From the NCBI GenBank assembly GCA_964036045.1, contig OZ038383.1:107716925-107780924 (forward strand): a stretch of DNA of 64,000 nt, given 5' to 3'. This document shows, piece after piece, positions 18,842 to 27,085 of the stretch. Origin of the DNA: Eutreptiella sp. 'Long Island Sound 2002'. Taxonomy: Eukaryota > Euglenozoa > Euglenophyceae > Eutreptiales > Eutreptiaceae. Position numbers and translations under genes: made by a program. Below the pieces are notes generated by a model. It was not told where the DNA came from. It was given only the letters and a program-made list of their open reading frames with translations, and ran no database searches. The number at the start of each line of letters is the position of its first letter. Positions within the stretch are counted from its first letter, which is position 1.

Positions 18842-20376
18842 ATGCCGCGCCGCCGCTGTAAGATCAAGTCGGTTGACGAGATCAAGAGCTTGGACAGTTC
18901 CAGTGTGCGCCGGCTGTGCAGTTCGTCAGTGCCCGAGCGACGGGAGGAAGCGCTTCGTGAGGTTCTTCGTCGTGCGGCGCAGTGGGACATGGAGTGTCAG
19001 GACTACGCACGCAAACTGCGCGTGTGGCAGCCGCAAAATGTGCTTCGGTGCCTTGAGGGTGAGCCTAGGGCTGTGGGGTTTGTGCCTCCCTGCCGTGAAC
19101 TTTGTGTTCCTTCGTTCATGCCTGACACTATGCTGGAGGACGAACTGGTGGCAGTCACGATGTGTTCAGGCAGTGCGTTCCCAACGAACGACGGTCCAGG
19201 CGACCTTGAAGGTAATCAGGCATCTGCGGACGTGCCCGCTGTGATCAACCTCGACTGCATTTTGGAGCAAGCTCTGGTGGAGTTTCAAAGCAAATCAGTC
19301 CAGGTCGCCAAGGACTTTCGAAGTTCGTCAGGGAGGACCAATTTTGCTGTCGCGGCTGCCATTTCACCCGCTGCAGCTGTTATAGCGGCTGGCAGGCCCA
19401 AACGCCGAGCTCGTGGTGGCAGAAAATGGTGCCAGCCAACGACGCTGTCAACGACTTCGTGAGTCCGAACTGAGGACCGCCAGGAGCGAAGCAGTGGACA
19501 TCAGTGCTGTTGCACAAGTTCAAGGTTGTGTCTGTGCAGTGCGTGTGTTCGGGCGCGCTTGCACAGTGGAGGGCCACGTAGGTGGCAGTCTCCCACTGCA
19601 TACACTGGTTTCAGACCCAGCCCGGCCTCCCTACTTGCCATGTCAGCGACCACGGTCGTTTGTGAGACCAACATGGGTGCGTCGCCATTGTTTCCTTTGT
19701 TTTCGCCGGTTTGGCCTGAATCTGGCTCAAATGAGTTGCATGACAAAATTGCGTTTGACACCAAGCACCTGTGGCTCTGAAAAAACACTGTCGCTGTGCT
19801 TTTAGGCATGCACTGATATGCAGCCTTGTTTGTGTTTTTAGATTCTGAATCTGAGAGTCCATTTTTCAAGGGTGCCAGCGCGGTGACGACTATGAGCACG
19901 GAGCAGGAATAGCTCAGCTCTGGAGTCCCACTGTGCAGGTAGTTTGTGTATGCGCTCAGCGAGTTTTTGCTGTTCGCTGCTGCTTGTTGGTGCCAACAGC
20001 CTTTTCGCTCCGAGGGCTATGCTCCGAGGGTATACTTTGCATTTTGCTGTTGCCCTGCATTGCTTCGCTTGCGGCTTGTTGCATGCCTCGGCAGCTTACT
20101 GTGCAGGGTTGGCTGGGATTTGCAATGTGTGTGTACTTTGCACTCTGCTGTTACATACGTTGCGCTGCATGCACGTTGTCTATATTATGTTTATAGTTCA
20201 CTGTTTTCTTTCCTTTGACTCTCTGCAGATCGGCAGATCAGAATCGGGGGGCCATCAAGCCACCAAGGCAGGCCAATCCCCCCCTCAAGACCCAGCCAAG
20301 CACCATTCCCCTTCGAGATGCTCAGAAGTTAAGTTGGCGCACAAGTTTTAAGATAAGTCTGATATATGGGGCTTAA
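18842..20376 (+). CDS. Antisense two-exon gene inside element A
   Basis: ATG at 18842 starts MPRRRCKIKSVDEIKSLDSS; an upstream TTG would add six residues. Exon 1 ends at 19458 before a perfect donor GTGAGT. A strong acceptor (CTTTGACTCTCTGCAG) at 20228 opens exon 2, which in phase gives 48 residues (QNRGAIKPPRQANPP) to a TAA at 20374-20376. The predicted protein is about 254 residues: a Ser/Arg-rich N-terminus, a region with CRELCVPSFMPDTMLEDELV, and a basic stretch GRPKRRARGGRKW that may be a nuclear signal. Family unknown. It runs opposite to gag-pol between pol and the 3' LTR. Antisense genes at this position are known in some plant Ty3/gypsy elements such as Grande. Splicing is inferred. 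Confidence 0.5.
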
Positions 20377-20930
20377 GTCCCTTGGAGGACCAGCAGCTTT
20401 GTTCATTAGCGTAAGGGTTTGTACCCTGTGGGTCAGTCCACATGCAGTTTTATTGTCAATTTGCTGCTATGTCTGTTTGTGTTGTGTTGTTTTTTTTTAT
20501 GCAACCAAACTTCTGAGCAGGGGTTTTCTTTTTGGTGCAGGAAAAGTGGCAGTGGGCAGTAAATGGTTGCTAATTTCCTGTATGGGGTCAGCAGGTAAAA
20601 AGGAACGCTGCCCCACCTAACCAATGGGTGGCCACCATTGGGGGATGGGCAGAGGGGCCTGGCAAGCCTCCTTTCTAGGTTGACGCCACAGGATGCAAAT
20701 AGCTATTTTGTTTGTGTACTAAACACACAAAGAGCCCCTGACACCAGGTGGGGTTCCATCGTTGGGCACCGGGGTGTTCTAGAAATTTTTGTGTGCTTGG
20801 TATTTTTTTTCTGAGTGCCTTTTTTTTTTGTGTACATTATTGCTCTGTTTTTGGCATGCAGTGCACTGGCTGCCACTGTTTGTGTGTGTCAGCCAGCCCC
20901 TGGTCCCCTTGGACTGTCTTGGGTGGGCGT

Positions 20931-21158
20931 GCAGCAGACCAGTGCACTGCCCGCATCGCAGGTCGCGCATGCGCATTGTAGATAAATCGAGATCGCATTG
21001 TGTTGTAAATAGCGCATGTTTTATTATAAAACATTATCGCTTGTTTTAGGCACCAAATGTCCTGTTTGTTAAATCAGCTGTGATTACGCAGTTGTTCTGC
21101 ATGGTGCCGCCTGAGGGATTTGGGATCTCAGGGTTAACGTCAAGTCGTGGTACGTTAC
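20931..21158 (+). repeat. 228-bp repeat, copy 2
   Basis: Direct copy of 18556-18783 with no difference seen by eye, lying 555 bp after the antisense gene's stop. Together the copies bracket that gene. Confidence 0.9.
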
Positions 21159-22154
21159 CTTGTTTAGGCTACCCAGGGGCTCCTCGGTACGTTCTTTAAG
21201 AGAACCTGAGGAGTCCCTTAACGCTTGCTTGCTTGACAAGGGTAGCTGCTCCATGCAGCCTGTTTGCGGACAGCGTATTATAGGGCACACTGAGAAGGGT
21301 ATAATACCTGGAGTGTGCCTTGGTTCCTCCGCCGCAAACGCCCTTTCATTTGCCTTTGTTTTACAGGTGGGCAGGTAGGGTGAGTGGTGCAGCAGCATTT
21401 TTTTTATGCCCTGCTAAACAGGGGCGCAGATCACACAAACAAGTAACTCCGCTCCGCCTGTGGCAGAGCAGGGAGTCCGACTTCATCGACATCTGCGCTT
21501 TGCACACGAGAGCACTCCCTCCCTCCAAGCCCTTGCAGGGGAAACGCGTTGTGGCGTCCCCTGTGAGGCCACAGTTGCTTAGCAGCGCTGTGTTCTCTTG
21601 TCATTTCACAGGTGGGTCGCTAGGACCCTCGAGACCTTCCTCTTCGCAACGCCAAGTAGAGTGTGCGTGTAGGAGTGGTAGTCCTGAGTGGCGGCTAGAG
21701 CCAGTTGCCCAGTGCTCGCCCACCAGGATGGTGCCACTGTAGGGTGTGTAGGACCTGTAGGGGGCGTGTCACTGTCCCACCCTTTTCCTGCAATTTTAGC
21801 TGGGTTGGTGGGCTGTGACAGTGGGTTAGGTTAGTGTTTTGGCCACATAGCAAACAGGCGTTTTGCATGCCTTCATAGCTTTTGGCCACCCCTCCCTTTA
21901 GTAGACAGATAGGTAGGGAAAACAATACCTGGATTAACACTCTGGGTATTCCCCCAAGGTTTTGCGCCAGCACAGAAATTGGGCGCATAGGGGAGGGGAG
22001 ACCCGGGGCGTACCCCGTGGCATCAATAAGCCAACCCTCCAGGTTCAGCAAGGGCGCAGACTTGGGTATAATTAGGACACCACTTCTGCGGCTTGCTCTC
22101 AGGACCTTAGGACTAGCACACTCACACATACGCTCTGGCAGGTAAGGGTAAGGT
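21159..22154. other. Element A spacer between the second 228-bp repeat and pol
   Basis: Contains acceptor-like TTTTACAG (21366) and TTTCACAG (21611) on the plus strand. This suggests that further exons or captured genic sequence once lay here. No long frame is supported. Confidence 0.4.
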
Positions 22155-24919
22155 TCAGTCCCTAGCTTTATTCTTGGAGGCAAGCGTCTCAGCGAGCCTC
22201 AACAACTCACCAAGGTTGTTCTGGGACAAGTAGTCAACCAGAACTGAGTTTAGGCGTCCCTCAGGTAGAACAAATGCAGAGAAGGGCTCCCAGGTGGCCT
22301 CTTCGACTCCAAACCCTTCCCAGAGGGTGAGGAAGCGCCAACCCTGGCGATAGCGGTGGCGTAGGACAGACTTCACCAGGTAGAAGCCCTCCTTAGCCAT
22401 CTCCTCGGCGTTCATGTCGGGGAGTTCACCTTCAACTTCCATAGGGCTGGCAGCCCCTTGTAGGTCCAGAGCGGCGATTTCCTCGTCGTTCAGCTCCCAC
22501 TCCTCCCCACAGAGGTCTTCAGGATCATGGTAGCGCTTCAGGTGTTGAGCGGCGCACACCAGCGTCCCCCCTAGACGGGGAGAACACCGCACGGTGATAC
22601 GGTGTCCATCCACAGATAGGATCTTGTACGGCCCGAAGTATGGGTCATCGCTGGTAGAGAGTGGCCAGGCGGGTAGTCGACTGTGGTGCACCAGCACCCA
22701 GTCTCCTTCTTGGTAGGTGGCCGGTACACGGTGCTTGTTCTTCTTGTTCCACTGACGCTCCCTCACTCTCTGGAGCATAGCCTTGGCCTTGTCCACCTTC
22801 GCTTGTTGCTCTTGGACCCATTCACCCACAGAAGAATGGGTGTCCTCTGGATAGGGGGCATGTAGGAACCATGCCGGGCGCCCCATGAATAGCTCATGTG
22901 GCGAGTAGCCAGTAGCTGAACTCTCTTGGGAGTTCATCATCAAGGATATGACGGGGAGTAGTCTCACCCAGTCTCTGGTGCGTTCATTTTTGCACCATAT
23001 CCTGACGTTCTCCTTCAGGACACGAATCTGTCGCTCACATAGGGGGTTGCTCGTGTGAGAGTAGGGTATCCCCGTAGACACCTGGACATTGAGGGACCTC
23101 AGGACCCTCTTGTACCAGCCAGTATCTGAGCGTACTCGTACGTCCTCATCGGAGTTGATCTCCTTGGGCGCCCCATAGACACAAAACCACTCCTCCAGGA
23201 GTATCTTGATAGTCTCCTCTCCGGTAATGTGCTTGGTACATGGGAACACCCTGGTAAACCTGGTCAACCCACAGGTTACCACGAGGGCGAAGTCATAGCC
23301 CCCGAACTTCGGCATCTCCGTGTAGTCCACGTATAGAACACTGTTAGCACAGTGAGGGATGGGCAGGGTCGAGTAGAGACCTCTGTCCCTGATATCCCCT
23401 GGTTTACAGGACCTGCACGGGCACTTGTCCACGATAGGCAGGAGCGTCTTCCGCAGCTGGTCGTCAGTCCACGTAGTGTGGAACCACTGCTTGAACAGCC
23501 TCAGGGTACGGTCAGCACCCACATGACCACTGGACTCATGGGTCCACTTCAGCAGCGCTGGGACTCGGTCACTAGGCACCACGATGCGGTTCTCGTGCCA
23601 GAGGTAGCTCTTGTCCCGCTTCCACTGGTCTTGGTTGACCAGGAGGGGTTCAAGGCGTTTCTCCAGGCGCCGGTAGATATCCCCAAACTCCTGTAGGTAC
23701 TCCGATTGTTGGAGTCCATCCAGGGGGCGTATCATGGTCATGTTCAGGTCCAGGTGTACGTCCATACGGCTGAACGCCTCCTTAGCCAGCGCTTCAGACC
23801 GGGCACCAATCAGGGCGTCGAAGTTGTTGCGGCTGATGTAGTCGGCACACTCGTTCTTCACTCCCTGGATATGGTGTACCGTCCGCCGTAGTTGACTGAG
23901 GTAGGTCCACCAGCGACGTAGCTTGGCCTTCTCAGGTGGGGGGCCCTTCTGGAAACTGCGGACCGGTTCTTGGTCGCATAGCCAGACCACAGGGTTACTC
24001 CCCAACAGTCGTGCTTGTGAGGATAGCACCAGCATACCCGCGAGCAGTTCCTGCTCATAGGTGGAGTAGTTCCCCCGGGCCTGGTTCCACTTCCAGTTCC
24101 AGTGGCCCAGAGGTACTAGGACCCACTTGTCGTCAGGGTAGCTGTGCTTGAGGGTTCCATCTCGGTTGAGACCTTCCGTCCCCCATTGGGAAATGGCCGA
24201 GTCGAACTCCTCCTTCTCTAGTGCTTGCCACTGGAACAACGTTCCACCACCGCCCACATTGCTGGCGTCGGTCACCAGGATAATCTCCCCTTGTGCCCTA
24301 GGCACGCCCAAGCACTTAGCGTTGGCTACCTTGTCTTTGAGCTCGTCAAACGCTTGTTGCTCTTGTGGGCCACAGCGCCAAGTAGTACTCTTCTTGATCA
24401 AGTCAGTCAGTACCGCGCTGGTGTAGGTGAAGTTTTTGATGTGGCGGCGATAGAAGTTGCACGCCCCAATGAAACTGCGTACATCATGAAGTCCTTTCTT
24501 GGGGTCTTCGTGTCGTACCTTGGCATCCATCAGGGGTTTGGCCTTAGAGGCCGCTGGGGTCCACCACCCATAGCCAACGTCAAACCCCAGGTACTGCATG
24601 GTCTCCTGCATGAACTCACACTTCTCCAGCTTGAGTCGTTTGTGGTTCTCCTGGCAGACCGCAAAGAACTCACCCAAGAGGATTAGGTGATCCTCCTGGG
24701 TATTGGTCCCGAGGCATACATCGTCGATGTGAGCCTCCATCTGGGCCCCACGGGATATGAGCTCCTGCACCTTAGGTCTCCTTCGTAGGATGGACAAGAT
24801 CTTGTTCATCAGCTCTTGGAACAGAGCGGGGGCGTTAGCCACGCCGAATGGCATGACCTTCCACTTGAATACCCTCCCCTGAGGGGTGATGAAGGCCAGT
24901 AGTTCCTGCGCGTTGGGCG
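22155..24919 (-). CDS. pol: Element A Pol, second part: RT core, RNase H, integrase, chromodomain
   Basis: The frame begins just after the RT frameshift with MPFGVANAPALFQELMNKIL. The RT catalytic box reads AHIDDVCLGTN (24717-24734), so His replaces the usual Tyr of YxDD. RNase H shows TDASNVGGGGTLFQWQALE, then TYEQELLAG and WLCDQE. Integrase has a zinc-binding region (HESSGHVGADRTLRLF ... CPCRSC). Its catalytic Asp-Asp-Glu lie in LYVDYTEMPKFGG, NSDEDVRV and NPLCERQIRVLKE. The C-terminus is a chromodomain (YLVKSVLRHRYRQGWRF ... EEATWEPF), which in chromoviruses guides integration to marked chromatin. About 899 residues are open after the frameshift. No other stop is seen. Confidence 0.93.
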
Positions 24920-27082
24920 TCAGGTCACTTGCCAGAATCCACTTCGCTTGTCCATCTTGGTCTTCCAGCGACAGGAGGCTATCTTCTCCAGGGTAGACTC
25001 CATATTGGGAATGGACCCTGAGTGGTTCAGCGTCTTCTTGTTCAGCTCTCCATAGTCCACTACCAGCCGTTTGGCTGTAGACCCAGGTTTAGCCACCAGG
25101 AAACAGGGGCTGCAGTGTAGGGGGTAGTCCCCATCCTTGTACTCCAGGACTAGGCCAGCGTCGATACATTCTTGTATCTGTCGCTCAATCTCGTCGGCCT
25201 GCTCTTTAGGAGCTGGATAGGGTCTCCTCCGGATCTTGTGACCCACGAACTCGGGTTTCAGCTTGAGGTCCATCTGTACCAGCTTGTCGCATGAGGCTGG
25301 AGGGGGTAGTTCTCCGAACACCTCCAGATAGGTCCTTATCAGCTTTTGTACCCGCGGGTCCAGTACCTTGATCTTGTCCTCCATGTCCTCGTCGGAGTGT
25401 AAGTTGCTTGCCCCTTGAATAGACGTCGGGAGGTGGTCCTCCACCGACTCTTCGCCCGCGGTAGCATCCTTCAGCCCTTGGTAGGCATACAGAAGGTCTT
25501 GCTCAACCATCTCCGGTGGACGATGGCAACATAGGCACGCTTTAGGGGGTTCACATACACATTCCTCCGAGAGGTCGTCCTCCTCTGGGGTCCTCACATG
25601 GGCACCCCATACGCTCTTCATGAGCTTGAGATCTACCTCCCTTTGCCAGGTGGTGATCTTCTGTTCGAGGTCCTCCTTCAGTTGGGATAGGTCTCCCATC
25701 CGTCCTTGCTTCAGTGGCCATGAGCTGCGGGTAGGCTTCGCGTAGCATAGCTTTTTCGCCACCAACTTCCTCTTGGAATCCACATACTCCCTGAGCCTGG
25801 ATCGAGGGTCCAGCTCTTCATCCACGGGGTCTTCCACCCTCATGGAGAGTAGGGGTTTTAGTGGGGCGACGTACTCGGCGTTTTCCACTTCTTCCACCGC
25901 AGTCTGCACGAAGAAGGCGTCGTGCTCAGTTTCGTCGTCTGAGTGGATAGAGCTAGGTAGCTCAGATAGTCCACACTCAGAGACTCCATCAGGAACAGGT
26001 ACATGACAGGGAGAGTTGGGGGCGTTGGTGTCAGTCACGACGTACTCATCCCCTCCGGGTGTAGTTTCAACAGCATCTTGAGGTCGTAGGCGATCCTTCA
26101 AGTCACCCAAGGCGAGTCCATCGCTTTCTCGTTGTATAGCCTGGACCAGAGTAGGGTCCAGGTCTTCCCAGGGGATGGTGGTAAGACTTCCGTCCACCAC
26201 GCTGAGCATACTCCCCCATCCGGGCTTCCCAATGGGCGTCTTGCGTCCCAGAGGCACGTAGATGGCCTCATCAGGTAACCGCACAGAGCTGATAGTCAGC
26301 TTGTCAAGGAGGGTTCGCCAGTACTCGTTGCCCCCATGGGCTCCCCAATCGGGGGAACACAGGACCATACGGGAACGTTCCAAGGCCACCTTGGTCAGCA
26401 CCTTCCCCAGTTCACTGAATCTGGGGTTCCCGTAGGCCATCCCGAAAGAGGGCCAGTAAAATTTGTAGCTGCAGTTCTTCCCCTTGCTGCAGTATAGGTC
26501 CAGTACATGCTGCTTGTCGCTGGCGAACAGCTCCACACTTAGGTCTTCTCGAGAGTAACCCAACTCCTTCAGACCTTGGTCTAGGACTTCCGCCAATAGT
26601 TGATAGTCCTCAGTTTTGGAGGCCGCCATCATGTTCGAGGGCTCCTCCTTCGATAGTCTCAGGTAACTCGAGGTATGTTCCGACTGCTCCAGTGGCACAG
26701 ACTCTCTGCCACTGCCGTGGTCCACGTACAGGAGGTAGGGCGCTTGCAGCGTCAGGGATTGTATCTGGGAGTGCTGCACGAAGAAGTCAGTACCCAGTAC
26801 AAAGTCGAAGGCATCAGTGTCCATCACATAGAACCGATGGGCGATAGTCCTGGAGCCCATAGGTACCTCCACTTCGCAGTCCCCGCAGCTGTGCACCACA
26901 TGTCCATCCCCCATCCGTATAGCGGCGGTGGTCATGGTGTTCTTCAGGCTCCCACAAGGTAAAATTTTCTTGGCCACTATCGATATTGTGGCTCCAGTAT
27001 CCAGTACCCCCAGGTATTCACGTCCCCCTAGTCGGATACGTACCCAAAACACCAGGTCTTGGGTGCCACCAGAGCGTCCCCG
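24920..27082 (-). CDS. pol: Element A Pol, first part: protease, methyltransferase-like domain, RT N-terminus
   Basis: This frame continues directly from gag after one UGA. It has retroviral aspartic protease (LGVLDTGATISIVAKK, then VLGTDFFVQHSQ). Roughly 125 residues follow (26183-26560) with VELFASDKQHVLDLYC, YGNPRFSELGKVLTKVAL and MVLCSPDWG. These recall the Dam-type adenine-methyltransferase-like domain of DIRS elements. An acidic linker and a Cys cluster (ECVCEPPKACLCC, about 25525-25566) come next. Then RT begins (CSPCFLVAKPGSTAKRLVVD) and reaches MDKRSGFWQV, the first RT aspartate motif. There the frame meets TGA at 24920. Shifting by one base continues DLTPNAQELLAFITP into the next frame, so one G appears lost in GTGGACC. 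The methyltransferase assignment is mine and unverified. Confidence 0.88.
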   Translation of the reverse strand, partial: RGRSGGTQDLVFWVRIRLGGREYLGVLDTGATISIVAKKILPCGSLKNTMTTAAIRMGDGHVVHSCGDCEVEVPMGSRTIAHRFYVMDTDAFDFVLGTDFFVQHSQIQSLTLQAPYLLYVDHGSGRESVPLEQSEHTSSYLRLSKEEPSNMMAASKTEDYQLLAEVLDQGLKELGYSREDLSVELFASDKQHVLDLYCSKGKNCSYKFYWPSFGMAYGNPRFSELGKVLTKVALERSRMVLCSPDWGAHGGNEYWRTLLDKLTISSVRLPDEAIYVPLGRKTPIGKPGWGSMLSVVDGSLTTIPWEDLDPTLVQAIQRESDGLALGDLKDRLRPQDAVETTPGGDEYVVTDTNAPNSPCHVPVPDGVSECGLSELPSSIHSDDETEHDAFFVQTAVEEVENAEYVAPLKPLLSMRVEDPVDEELDPRSRLREYVDSKRKLVAKKLCYAKPTRSSWPLKQGRMGDLSQLKEDLEQKITTWQREVDLKLMKSVWGAHVRTPEEDDLSEECVCEPPKACLCCHRPPEMVEQDLLYAYQGLKDATAGEESVEDHLPTSIQGASNLHSDEDMEDKIKVLDPRVQKLIRTYLEVFGELPPPASCDKLVQMDLKLKPEFVGHKIRRRPYPAPKEQADEIERQIQECIDAGLVLEYKDGDYPLHCSPCFLVAKPGSTAKRLVVDYGELNKKTLNHSGSIPNMESTLEKIASCRWKTKMDKRSGFWQVT

Positions 27083-27085
27083 TCA
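27080..27085 (-). promoter_or_regulatory. Gag-Pol junction: in-frame UGA CGG, candidate readthrough site
   Basis: The Gag stop is TGA followed by CGG, and the Pol frame is the same frame beyond it. UGA-CGG is one of the known leaky stop contexts of plant RNA viruses. Suppression would make a Gag-Pol fusion. Confidence 0.6.

Noticed and set aside
18556-21158. 228-bp repeats as LTRs of a small nested retrotransposon
   Set aside because: The flanks (AAACT and CTTGT) are not a target duplication, and there is no primer site or polypurine tract at the inner edges.
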